From Variovorax sp. KK3 (lineage in GTDB: Bacteria; Pseudomonadota; Gammaproteobacteria; Burkholderiales; Burkholderiaceae_C), in assembly GCF_001984055.1 (NCBI RefSeq), contig NZ_LYVO01000019.1:1-64000 (forward strand): a stretch of DNA of 64,000 nt, written 5' to 3'. The notes below the pieces were generated by a model, which was given only the letters and a program-made list of their open reading frames with translations, was not told the DNA's origin and searched no databases. Below, piece after piece: positions 8,049 through 16,204 of this stretch. The position numbers were made by a program, and so were the translations under genes. Position 1 is the stretch's first letter. Every line of letters starts with the position of its first letter.

Positions 8049-9058
8049 GGGTCACGCTCCTTGTCGCGCTCCTGGTCGGCCGCGATCAAGCTGCCCAGGG
8101 CGGCGAGATCGCGTTCCGCGTGGCTTTGCCGCAGATAGACGGGCAGGTCCGCCATGGCACGGGCGAAGTGCGGGTCGCGGCAGAAGGGCGTGGCGCCGAG
8201 CGCCCGGCCGGCGTGTCGCATGACTTCGGTGGCGGCCTGCTCGACCACGAGCCGGGCACGCAGCGCCACGGCCTGCGCATCGGCTTGGGGGTGTGCGTCG
8301 ATCCATGCCGCACTCTCCCGCAACACCACCGCCGCGGCTTGCAGTGCGACGTCGACCGAACCCAGGTGCGCCAGGCGGTGCGGGTCCGGCTTGCCGCCGG
8401 CGCCGCGGTGCAGTGCGCGCGCGATGCCGAGTGCGCCGCCGAACCAGCAGGCGGCGATGCCGGCACCGCCGTGCCAGAAGCCGGGGCGTGCGACGTAATC
8501 ACCGGGGCCACCGAGCGCCGTGGCCTCGGCATCCTCGAATCGAACCTCGACGCTGCCGCTCGCAGCCATGCCGACGGCCGACCATCCTTCGCCTGTCACG
8601 GTGACGCCCGGCGCCTGCAGCGCGACGGCCGCGAGGCAAGGCTCGGAGGCTTCGTTCCAGCAGCTCACGACCGCATGGGTCACGTCGTTCGCGCCCGAGC
8701 ACCAGGCCTTGGTGCCCGAGAGCCGCACGCGCCCCGACGAAACCTCGCGCATCGCCAGCCGCGCGGTCGGCGGCTCCGCGCACCAGGTTCCCCAGCGGCT
8801 GCCGGCTTCGGGCGCGCGACCGCCGAGTTCGGCAAGGATGGCCAAGGCATCGGTGTGTCCTTCGAAAAGCTTGGCGAGCGAGAGATCGCACGCCGCCACC
8901 TCGGCGAGCAAGCGCCAGCGGGCCAGCGTCCGGCCAGCACCCGGCAGCGGGAGGTCGCCGATGCCGGCCTCCAGCACTTGTGTAAGTGACGGCACGGTGC
9001 CGTCCGCTTCTGCAAGCGATCGAAGGTATTGGAGATGCTGGAGATGGAGGTCGGGCAT
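8036..9058 (-). CDS. acyl-CoA dehydrogenase-like protein
   Basis: 340 residues starting MPDLHLQHLQYL. An in-frame ATG 69 bp upstream exists, but the homologous-looking N-terminus begins here. It has a helical N-domain, a central beta region with the flavin/acyl loop (RLSGTKAWCSGANDVTHAVV, about 115-135) and an Ala-rich helical C-domain. It is shorter than typical acyl-CoA dehydrogenases (about 380 residues) and I cannot place the catalytic Glu confidently. It is the first gene of a tight four-gene cassette and may oxidise a carrier- or lipid-linked acyl group rather than serve fatty-acid breakdown. Confidence 0.75.
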   Translation of the reverse strand: MPDLHLQHLQYLRSLAEADGTVPSLTQVLEAGIGDLPLPGAGRTLARWRLLAEVAACDLSLAKLFEGHTDALAILAELGGRAPEAGSRWGTWCAEPPTARLAMREVSSGRVRLSGTKAWCSGANDVTHAVVSCWNEASEPCLAAVALQAPGVTVTGEGWSAVGMAASGSVEVRFEDAEATALGGPGDYVARPGFWHGGAGIAACWFGGALGIARALHRGAGGKPDPHRLAHLGSVDVALQAAAVVLRESAAWIDAHPQADAQAVALRARLVVEQAATEVMRHAGRALGATPFCRDPHFARAMADLPVYLRQSHAERDLAALGSLIAADQERDKERDPWTL

Positions 9059-9206
9059 GGGCGCGTCGGGAGCCGACAGTGGACGGTGGTCCCGCCACAG
9101 CCGGCTCTGGAAAGTTAGACGCGGCACTGGCGGTCACGCGTCGGCGCAACGCGTCTGGCGGTGTAAGGTCGCGGCCCGCGCCGGCCGCGTCGCGCGAGTG
9201 CCCGGC

Positions 9207-9998
9207 CTAGAAGGCGCTCTTGGTGCAGCCGCCGTCGACCCGCAGCGCGGCGCCGGTCGTTCCCGACGACAGCGGGCTCGCCACGTAGGCCACCAGGCTC
9301 GCGATCTCTTCCGGCGTTTCGAAGCGCTTGATCAGCGAGGTCGGTCGCACCTTCTCGAAGAACTGCTTCTCGTAGGCCTCGAAGGACATGCCGTCGGCCT
9401 TGGCCAGCGCTTCCACGAAATCGCCCACGCCGCGCGACCGGGTCGGGCCGGGCAACACGCTGTTGACGGTGATGCCGGTGCCGGCCAGCGACTCGGCCAG
9501 GCCGCGCGCGACGGCGATCTGCGCCGTCTTGGTCATGCCGTAATGGATCATCTCGGCCGGTATCTGCAGGGCGCTTTCGCTCGACACGAAGACGATGCGG
9601 CCCCAGTCGGCGCGCTTCATGGCCGGCAGCACCAGGCGCGCCAGGCGCACGCCGCTGAGCACGTTGACGTCGAAGAAGCGCAGCCAGTCCTCGTCGGGGA
9701 TGTCCTCGAAGGGCTTGGGCTCGAAGATGCCCAGGTTGTTGACCAGGATCTCGATGCCCGGGAACTGCCCGACCAGCGCCTCGGCCGCCGCGGCGGTGCT
9801 CAGGTCGCCTGCGAAGCCCAGCACCTCCCCGCCTTCGCCTGCCTGGATGCCGGCCACCGCCTTGTCGACCGCCTCCTGCTTGCGGCCGTTGACGATGACG
9901 CGCGCGCCTTCGGCCGCCAGTGCCGCCGCGATGGCGTGGCCGATGCCGGCGGTGCTGCCGGTGACGAGTGCGAGTTTGCCCTTGAGTTGGAGGTCCAT
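9207..9998 (-). CDS. short-chain dehydrogenase/reductase
   Basis: 263 residues. NAD(P)-binding TGSTAGIG at residues 13-20, NNLGIF in place of the usual NNAG, the SSES catalytic-serine strand and the YGMTK active-site Tyr/Lys. The C-terminus GAALRVDGG fits classical SDRs. The start at 9998 is preceded by AAAGGCGG, a good ribosome-binding site; the frame upstream lacks one. The alcohol or ketone substrate is unknown. It precedes the acyl-CoA dehydrogenase cassette by 148 bp on the same strand and could be independent. Confidence 0.88.
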   Translation of the reverse strand: MDLQLKGKLALVTGSTAGIGHAIAAALAAEGARVIVNGRKQEAVDKAVAGIQAGEGGEVLGFAGDLSTAAAAEALVGQFPGIEILVNNLGIFEPKPFEDIPDEDWLRFFDVNVLSGVRLARLVLPAMKRADWGRIVFVSSESALQIPAEMIHYGMTKTAQIAVARGLAESLAGTGITVNSVLPGPTRSRGVGDFVEALAKADGMSFEAYEKQFFEKVRPTSLIKRFETPEEIASLVAYVASPLSSGTTGAALRVDGGCTKSAF

Positions 9999-10099
9999 GG
10001 TTCCGCCTTTCTTGTGGATGGAATGGTCGACGCGAATAGCCCGGCATCCTTGCATGGATCAATGGCCGTTGCCAGCGCCGGAAATGGAGAATGCAACGG

Positions 10100-12217
10100 A
10101 TGAACCTTGCCCGCCTCGCCGCGTTCACGTCGCCCCTCCTCTTCTGGCTCGCGCAGCCGGCCATGGCGCAGTCGCCCGACCGCAACTGGTCCCGTGCGGA
10201 AGGCGACGACTTCGTGCTCCAGGCCCCGGCGCGCGTGCGCTACGGCGCCGGCGAACGCTGGGTGGAAAAGATCGTCGACGCGCGGGGCAGCTGCACCAAC
10301 GCCTTCTTCGGCATGGACCCGGCGCCGAACGTGCGCAAGGCGTGCAGCCTGAGCGGCCCGGCACCGTTGCGGGCCGTGCGCTCGACGGCCGCCACTTCCG
10401 GCGTGACCGGCGTGACCGATGTGGTGGACCGCGCCGGCAAGATCGTGCCCGAGGCCTACCGCGCGCTGGCATCGGTGCTGGGCGAAGACCAGGGCATCGC
10501 CTACCGCTACGGCCCCGCAGGCGCGCCCGACGCCGCTGCCGATGCGAAGCGCCCCACCTTGTTCGAGCGGCAGGACCAGTTCGCACGCTGCGGCAATCCG
10601 TCGGACTGCCGCACGTCCTGGCAGGTCGGCGGGCCGCGCCGGGAAGTCGACTTCTCGTACTCCACCAACCAGTCGAGCGTGGTCTTCGTGGCCGACGACC
10701 CGGTGCAGCGCGCCGGCGTGGGCGACCTGCAGGCGTCGGCCTTCGAGACCAACACCTATGCGCAGAAGCCGCAGTTGCCCTGGCAGCTCGGCGGCGGCGG
10801 GCTGGACAGCGTCAACGCGGTGAAGTACCGGTCGGCCGCGCTGCTGCCCAACGACGGCAGCGCCCGCCCCATCGCGGCCGGCCGCTGCAGCGGGCCGGCC
10901 GGCTACTGCCCGACATCGGTGATCGCCTTCCAGAACGGTCTGCTGGCCACCACCGGCAGCAATACGGCGCACAACCAGGCCACCGCGCAACTGGCGCCCA
11001 ACAAGGTGCCGACGGCCGTGGCGATGACCGCCAACAGCGAGTTCGCCTTCGTCACGGTGTGGGACACCGCTGCGCTTAAGGGCCAGGTGGCCGTGGTCGC
11101 GCTGGCCGGCCTGTGCGACGGCTGCAAGCTCGAAGGCCCCTACTACGAGTGGTGGAACGAATGGCAGGGCGTCTACCCCGGCCTGCCCAACATGGGCAAC
11201 ATCGCCTTCATGAAGGTCATGGGCTACGTGGACCTGCCCGATGACATGAAGGCGCCCACCGAGATCGCGGTGACCACCGGCATGCATCCCTTCGCCACGG
11301 TGCTGGGCGGCGGCCTCTTCATGGGCCAGAAGCATTCGCCGCTGGCGTACAACTGGCGCTCGTTCACGCGCTACGGCGAGAACTACCAGCGCTATGCGAA
11401 AGGCGGCATCGCGGTGGTGGTGTCGAAGTCGGAGCAGAAGGCGGCCTTCATCGACCTGAAGCCGCTCTTCGGCTACATCAACGACGTGTACTTCAGCGAC
11501 CAGGTCGAGCGCCTCGGCCGCGTGGGGCAGGAAGAACGGCAGTGGCCGCACGGCTTCGGCTTTCGTCCGCAGGCCAGGCCGGTGGTGGTGAAGACCATCG
11601 CGCTCGATGCACGGCCCACGGCCGTGAAGACCACCATCACCCGCACGAAGGATGCACAGGCCTGGATCGCCACGCAGGAAGGCGCGGTGCGCATCTTCAG
11701 CACGGGCGGCTACGCGCTGGGCGCGGCGGACGGCTCGGGGTCGCCCGACAACATCGCCATGCTGGGCAAGGTGGCGGTGGGCCGCAACCCGACATCGCTC
11801 GCGCATTCGAAAGGCGAGCCCGACCCCGCGATGCGTGACGACCCGCTCAACGGCCAGGTGATCGTGACTTCGCGCGCCGAGCGCAAGGTGCAGTGGGTGC
11901 GCTTCGCGCCGGACGGCCGCGGCGGCCGCGTGGTGCGCACCCTGCAGGACAGCCGCATGGCCGACCCCATCGCGGCCGAGGACATCGACAACTTCGCCAA
12001 CGTCGGCATGACGATGAGCGTGGCCGACTACGGGGGCCGGTCGGTGCTCAACTACCGCTACGGCACCGTCGTCTTCGCCGACCGCGGTGCGCAATGGGCC
12101 TGCCAGCCGCCGCGCGGATGCCCGGTGCAGGCGACCAACGGCATCGGCATCGAGTTCGGCGGTGGCTACAAGATGGAAGGGCGGCCGTTCCAGATCAACA
12201 CGTCGAACGTGCCCTGA
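10100..12217 (+). CDS. secreted protein of unknown function, beta-propeller-like repeats
   Basis: 705 residues from the second of two close ATGs; GGAG lies 10 nt upstream of it, whereas the first ATG at 10091 almost touches that sequence. A signal peptide is clear (MNLARLAAFTSPLLFWLAQPAMA, cleaved near residue 23-24). Several segments have the form PTAVAMTANSEFAFVTVWDT, PTAVKTTITRTKDAQAWIAT and PTSLAHSKGE..QVIVTSRA, recalling YVTN-type beta-propeller blades. Several Cys residues (for example LCDGCKL, RGCPV) suggest disulfides in the periplasm or outside the cell. I do not recognise the family. It is convergent with the OsmC gene, 18 bp away. Confidence 0.75.
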   Translation: MNLARLAAFTSPLLFWLAQPAMAQSPDRNWSRAEGDDFVLQAPARVRYGAGERWVEKIVDARGSCTNAFFGMDPAPNVRKACSLSGPAPLRAVRSTAATSGVTGVTDVVDRAGKIVPEAYRALASVLGEDQGIAYRYGPAGAPDAAADAKRPTLFERQDQFARCGNPSDCRTSWQVGGPRREVDFSYSTNQSSVVFVADDPVQRAGVGDLQASAFETNTYAQKPQLPWQLGGGGLDSVNAVKYRSAALLPNDGSARPIAAGRCSGPAGYCPTSVIAFQNGLLATTGSNTAHNQATAQLAPNKVPTAVAMTANSEFAFVTVWDTAALKGQVAVVALAGLCDGCKLEGPYYEWWNEWQGVYPGLPNMGNIAFMKVMGYVDLPDDMKAPTEIAVTTGMHPFATVLGGGLFMGQKHSPLAYNWRSFTRYGENYQRYAKGGIAVVVSKSEQKAAFIDLKPLFGYINDVYFSDQVERLGRVGQEERQWPHGFGFRPQARPVVVKTIALDARPTAVKTTITRTKDAQAWIATQEGAVRIFSTGGYALGAADGSGSPDNIAMLGKVAVGRNPTSLAHSKGEPDPAMRDDPLNGQVIVTSRAERKVQWVRFAPDGRGGRVVRTLQDSRMADPIAAEDIDNFANVGMTMSVADYGGRSVLNYRYGTVVFADRGAQWACQPPRGCPVQATNGIGIEFGGGYKMEGRPFQINTSNVP

Positions 12218-12235
12218 CCTGCGCAGCGCGGTCCG

Positions 12236-12628
12236 TCACACGAGCCGCGTGTCGATCTCCGTCTTCACCTCGGTCATCAGCTTGTGCAGCGGGCACTTGC
12301 CCGCCACACGCAGCAACGCCGCCTTCTGGTCGTCGCCGATCGCGCCGGAGACGTGGAGCGTGGCGTCGAGCTTGTAGACGCCCTGGCGTTCCTGGCTGTC
12401 GTCGCGGTCGACCGTCACCTCGATCTCTTCGACCGGAATGCCCTTGTGCTGCGCGTAGACAAGCACGGTGAGCGCCTTGCAGGCCGCGAGCGCGGCGTCG
12501 TACAGGTCGTGCGGGCTGGGGCCGGCATCGTGGCCGTCGAGCGAGGTGTCGACGGCGAACTCGTGGCCGCGGATCTTGACGATGTGGCGCGTGCCGGTGG
12601 TGCCGTCGCGGCGAACGGTGATGGTCAT
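12236..12628 (-). CDS. OsmC family peroxiredoxin-like protein
   Basis: 130 residues. The two family cysteines are present: Cys50 in ALAACKALT and Cys112 in AGKCPLHK. OsmC/Ohr proteins reduce organic hydroperoxides in the cytoplasm using lipoyl- or thiol-linked electrons; the YhfA-like sequence pattern (GPSPHDLYDAALAAC) makes the substrate uncertain. The start is set by GGAAGGA just upstream of 12628. It follows tctA on the same strand after 94 bp. Confidence 0.88.
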   Translation of the reverse strand: MTITVRRDGTTGTRHIVKIRGHEFAVDTSLDGHDAGPSPHDLYDAALAACKALTVLVYAQHKGIPVEEIEVTVDRDDSQERQGVYKLDATLHVSGAIGDDQKAALLRVAGKCPLHKLMTEVKTEIDTRLV

Positions 12629-12722
12629 GGGAGTCCTTCCGGAGATGGATCGGCCCGGCTTGCACCGCCATGGCGCAGGCCGGGCCGAGGGCGTCCGATG
12701 GTAGCGCCCAGGTGCCGGGTCG

Positions 12723-14228
12723 TCAGGCCTCCTGCCGCTGCGGTGCACCTGGCCGGCGCGCCTGCCGCACGAACGCGATCAACTGCCAAGCCACGAACAC
12801 GCCCACGAGCGCCAGCAGCGTCCCGCTGATCGGCCGCGTGAAGAAGATGCCGAAGCTGCCGCGGCTCAGCAGCAGCGAGCGGCGGAAGTTCTCTTCGAGC
12901 ATCGGGCCGAGGATGAAGCCCAGCATCAGCGGCGCGGCGTCGAGCTCGAGCCGCATGAACATGTAGCCGACGAAGCCGAAGGCGGCAGTGATGAAGATGT
13001 CTTCGAGGCTGTTGTTCACGCTGTAGGTGCCGATGCAGCAGAAGAACAGGATCGACGGGAACAACACGCTGTAAGGTATCTTGAACACCGACAGCCAGTA
13101 GCGCACCAGCGGCACGTTGAGCACCAGCAGGAAGACGTTGCCCACCCACATGCTCGCGACCAGGCCCCAGAACAGGTCGGGGTGGCTCGCGATCATGTTG
13201 GGGCCGGGCTGGATGCCCTTGATGATGAAGGCTGCCAGCATCAACGCCATCACGGCGTTCTCGGGAATGCCGATGCTCATCAGCGGAATGAAGCTGGTGC
13301 GCGCGGCGGCTTCGTCGGCGGCGGCCTGGCCGGCCACACCTTCGATGCAGCCGGTGCCGATCTCGTGCTTGTACTTGCTGACCTTCTTGTCGATGGCATA
13401 GGCCGCGAACTGCGCGATGGTCGGTCCGCCGCCGGGCAAGATGCCCAAGAAGGAACCGATGGCACCGCCGCGCAGTGCGCTGGGCAGGATGCGCTTGAAC
13501 TCGGCCCAGGTCGGCATGAGGTGGATCTTGCCGTTGAAGGGCGAGCGCTCCTCGCGCGCGTCGAGGTTCTTCGTGATCTCGGCGATGCCGAAGCAGCCGA
13601 GCGCGATGCTCACGATGCCGACGCCGTCGACGAGGAAAGGCAGGTCCATGGTGAAGCGCGCCACGCCGCTGTTCACGTCGGTGCCGATCTGGCCCAGCAG
13701 CACGCCGATCAGGCACATGGCCAGGCCGTTGAGCAGGCTGCCGGTGGTGACGAAGCTCACACAGACGAAGCCGACCATCATCATGGCGCAGTAGTCGGCC
13801 GGCCCGAAGAGGAAGGCGACCTCGCCGAGCACCGGCGCCAGCCACGAGAGCACGACGATCGCGATGGTGCCGCCGATGAAGCTCGATACCCCCGCCGTGA
13901 ACAGCGCGAGCCCGGTCTTGCCCTTGAGCGTCATCTGGTAGCCGTCGATGCAGGCCACGATGCGGCTCGCATGCGGGATCTTCATCGTGATGGCGCTCAC
14001 GCTGTCGCCGTACTGCGCACCGTAGTAGATGCCGGCCAGCATGATGAGCGCACCGCCGGTGGGAATGGAATAGGTCAGCGGCAGCAGCAGGCTGATGGTG
14101 GCCAGCGGGCCCAGGCCGGGCAGCAGGCCGACGAGCGTTCCGACGACGCACCCGAGGGCGCAGAACATCAGGTTCTGGATGGTCAGGGCGTGCGAGAAGC
14201 CGAACGCCAGGTTGTGCAGGACGTCCAT
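12723..14228 (-). CDS. tctA: tripartite tricarboxylate transporter, large permease subunit TctA
   Basis: 501 residues and about 11-12 membrane segments. The TctA signature regions are clear (LGCVVGTLVGLLPGLGP near 25-41, GSFLGILPGGGPTIAQFAAY near 248-267). TctA and TctB form the inner-membrane channel that accepts carboxylates or related solutes from a periplasmic TctC/Bug protein. It begins 7 bp after tctB. No Bug gene accompanies this pair; the nearest is at 33422-34393. The gene order Rieske oxygenase-tctB-tctA suggests uptake of the oxygenase substrate. Confidence 0.92.
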   Translation of the reverse strand: MDVLHNLAFGFSHALTIQNLMFCALGCVVGTLVGLLPGLGPLATISLLLPLTYSIPTGGALIMLAGIYYGAQYGDSVSAITMKIPHASRIVACIDGYQMTLKGKTGLALFTAGVSSFIGGTIAIVVLSWLAPVLGEVAFLFGPADYCAMMMVGFVCVSFVTTGSLLNGLAMCLIGVLLGQIGTDVNSGVARFTMDLPFLVDGVGIVSIALGCFGIAEITKNLDAREERSPFNGKIHLMPTWAEFKRILPSALRGGAIGSFLGILPGGGPTIAQFAAYAIDKKVSKYKHEIGTGCIEGVAGQAAADEAAARTSFIPLMSIGIPENAVMALMLAAFIIKGIQPGPNMIASHPDLFWGLVASMWVGNVFLLVLNVPLVRYWLSVFKIPYSVLFPSILFFCCIGTYSVNNSLEDIFITAAFGFVGYMFMRLELDAAPLMLGFILGPMLEENFRRSLLLSRGSFGIFFTRPISGTLLALVGVFVAWQLIAFVRQARRPGAPQRQEA

Positions 14229-14235
14229 GGCGCGG

Positions 14236-14658
14236 TCAGTAGAGCGGCAGGTTGAGGCCGAGCAGCTTCTGCAGAAGCAGCGCCATGGCGACCAGGCCGG
14301 CCGCGATCTTGACGTTGCGCACCCACGAATACGAGGTGCCGGCCATCGTCGAGCAGAACACCATGAACACGATGCCCGCGATCATGTTGAGGTGCTCCGA
14401 GATCAGCGCGAAGCCACAGAGGCTCGCCAGGATGATCGCGATGTTCTTGGGGTTGAGGTCGAGCCGCACCTTGTCGACCAGCCGCGACCGGATGACAGTG
14501 ACGACGCCGATCACGAACAGCAGCGAGCTCACCAGCGCGGGAAAGAGGCCGGGGCCCGCATGGCTGAAGTCGCCGATGGTGTAGCGCAGCGATTGCAGGC
14601 CGAAGGCCAGTGCGATCGCCATGAGGAACAAACCTCTGGCCAGGTTTCTGTCTTTCAT
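14236..14658 (-). CDS. tctB: tripartite tricarboxylate transporter, small permease subunit TctB
   Basis: 140 residues from ATG 14658 with four hydrophobic segments (GLFLMAIALAFGL, GLFPALVSSLLFVIGVVTV, NIAIILASLCGFALI, IVFMVFCST) and the FSHAGPGLFP motif typical of TctB. It partners TctA in the inner membrane. It sits between the Rieske oxygenase gene (136 bp upstream) and tctA (7 bp downstream). Confidence 0.88.
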   Translation of the reverse strand: MKDRNLARGLFLMAIALAFGLQSLRYTIGDFSHAGPGLFPALVSSLLFVIGVVTVIRSRLVDKVRLDLNPKNIAIILASLCGFALISEHLNMIAGIVFMVFCSTMAGTSYSWVRNVKIAAGLVAMALLLQKLLGLNLPLY

Positions 14659-14794
14659 ACGAACGCTTGTCTCCGAGTGATGAGGGCGGAAGCGATGCTC
14701 CTGCCGCGTCACTGATCGGAATCTGACGGGTCCGTGAGGGGAAACACGTAGCGCCCGGCCGGCCCTCCCCTGCCGGCTGCGCGTGGTGGTCGAC

Positions 14795-15874
14795 TCAGGC
14801 GGCCTTGGCCTGCGCCTGCACCGCCACGGTGCCGCGATGCACCTCGCTCTCGCCATGCCGCGCCAGCAGCTGCATCAGGTGCTTGCGGATCAGCATGCCC
14901 GGGCGGTCCGACTCCATCGAGTACTCGACGCCGCGACGGCGCGTGTCGACCAATGCATCGGGGTCGGTGGATTCGAGGATGTCCTTGTCTTCGCGCGTGA
15001 TCTGGTCGTCGAAGTCGATCAGCATCTGCGCCGGGCAGTCGGCCTCGCTGTCGTTGCGGAACAGCCATTGGCACAGCTGCATGCGGCCGTCGTCGATGGG
15101 CGTGAAGCAATTGATGATGACGTGCCGGATGCCCGAGGGGTACTCGATGTCGAGCCGGCGCGAGAAGGGCAGGAAGTAGGCGTTGCGCATGTGGCGCGTG
15201 GTGACCGCGTCCTTCACGCCGCTGATCGCATGAAACTGCGGTGGGTTGGCGGCGTCTATCGTGGTCTGGGCATGAAAGCCCTGCTCGTTCTCGATCAGCT
15301 CGTACTTGCTGGGCTTGGGGCTCGCAGCCACGCCGAAGGTGGCGCGGTGCACGAAGCTGAAGTGCGAGTTGTCGAAGGAGTTCTCCAGCGCGCGCATGGG
15401 GCTGGTCTGCCACTCTTCGTAGAACTGGAAGATGGTGCGCCAGCCCTCTGCCTCGAACTCGGGGATGGGCGGGATCTCGGCGACAGGGTCTTCCAGCGCC
15501 ACCCACGCATAGCCGTAGCGCGCCACGCAGTGGTAGGCGGTGGTGCGGTAGTCGGGCGAGATCGGGCGGTCGGGCTCGTACTGCGGGATCCGGATCACGC
15601 GGCCGCCTCGGTCGTAGGTCCAGCCGTGATAGCCGCATTGAATGGCGCCCTGCCCGCACGCGCGCCCTGCGTCATCCACGCACCAGCCCTTCGACAGCTT
15701 CGCGGTGCGGTGGCAGCATCGGTCGCGCAGCGCGGCCGGTCGGCCCTCGGCATCGAGGAAGAGAACGATGTTTTCGCCGAGCAGCGTGAAGGGACGCGGG
15801 CCCTGCTGCAAGTCGGACAGCGGCATGACGGCATGCCAGAACTTGCGGAACACGGGTTGCTGCGTGACGAGCAT
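14795..15874 (-). CDS. Rieske [2Fe-2S] ring-hydroxylating oxygenase, alpha subunit
   Basis: 359 residues. The Rieske ligands are Cys53-X-His55 and Cys80-X2-His83; the 24-residue interval between them is longer than the usual 15-17. The mononuclear iron site is Asp168, His171, His176 (NSFDNSHFSFVH). The architecture fits single-component-terminal-oxygenase enzymes of the phthalate/vanillate demethylase type, which need a separate reductase. No reductase lies beside it; the nearest is at 31671-32633. Upstream is the mirror-image promoter region shared with the divergent binding protein. The substrate is unknown; linkage to tctBA suggests an imported acidic compound. Confidence 0.87.
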   Translation of the reverse strand: MLVTQQPVFRKFWHAVMPLSDLQQGPRPFTLLGENIVLFLDAEGRPAALRDRCCHRTAKLSKGWCVDDAGRACGQGAIQCGYHGWTYDRGGRVIRIPQYEPDRPISPDYRTTAYHCVARYGYAWVALEDPVAEIPPIPEFEAEGWRTIFQFYEEWQTSPMRALENSFDNSHFSFVHRATFGVAASPKPSKYELIENEQGFHAQTTIDAANPPQFHAISGVKDAVTTRHMRNAYFLPFSRRLDIEYPSGIRHVIINCFTPIDDGRMQLCQWLFRNDSEADCPAQMLIDFDDQITREDKDILESTDPDALVDTRRRGVEYSMESDRPGMLIRKHLMQLLARHGESEVHRGTVAVQAQAKAA

Positions 15875-15912
15875 GGAAAGACTCCTTCTTGGGTGTGTGG
15901 GGACGACCGTGA

Positions 15913-16146
15913 AAGAGCAATTTCCCGCCGCGGGCCTGCCAAAAGAATCGGAAGGCCGGGGCTGAACGCTTCTACTCTGCGGGGCAGTTCACGCAAGTTG
16001 CGGGCCTGCCGATGCGCACGAATGGCGCGAGGAATGCCTTGTCTGCCTTGGCATGCCTGGCATGGCTCCTGCATTGAGCGGACCAAGAGTAGAAGCGTTC
16101 AGCAGCGCACGCACTTGAATCGTGCGCCCGCCCGGAAATTGCTCTT
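15913..16146. promoter_or_regulatory. mirror-image divergent promoter/operator region
   Basis: This 330-bp gene-free gap (15875-16204) contains two nested perfect inverted repeats. The outer arms are AAGAGCAATTTCC at 15913-15925 and its complement at 16134-16146 (13 bp). The inner arms are GCTGAACGCTTCTACTCT at 15961-15978 and its complement at 16086-16103 (18 bp). Both are centred near 16030. Each divergent gene therefore sees the same two elements in the same order and similar spacing (36 and 30 bp between elements; 38 and 58 bp from the inner edge to the start codon). This looks like a duplicated activator or operator module for co-regulating the oxygenase and the binding protein. Confidence 0.7.
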
Positions 16147-16204
16147 GGAGTACCCGGCCGCAACGCCGGGCGTTCAAGGCCCACGATTTCCAGGAGAGAC
16201 CTCC

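Noticed and set aside
6688..8055. 455-residue fusion of deacetylase region and methyltransferase
   Set aside because: The first part is a shifted frame of the PIG-L gene. The methyltransferase has its own ATG in an ATGA overlap.
9800..12094. 764-codon minus-strand frame opposite the secreted protein gene
   Set aside because: It overlaps the SDR gene in another frame and is antisense to a gene with a clean signal peptide; the translation lacks any fold-like pattern.
15925..15960. Sigma-54-like GG-N10-GC in the divergent promoter
   Set aside because: The spacing occurs, but the conserved TGGCAC...TTGC context is missing, and the match is not repeated on the mirror side.
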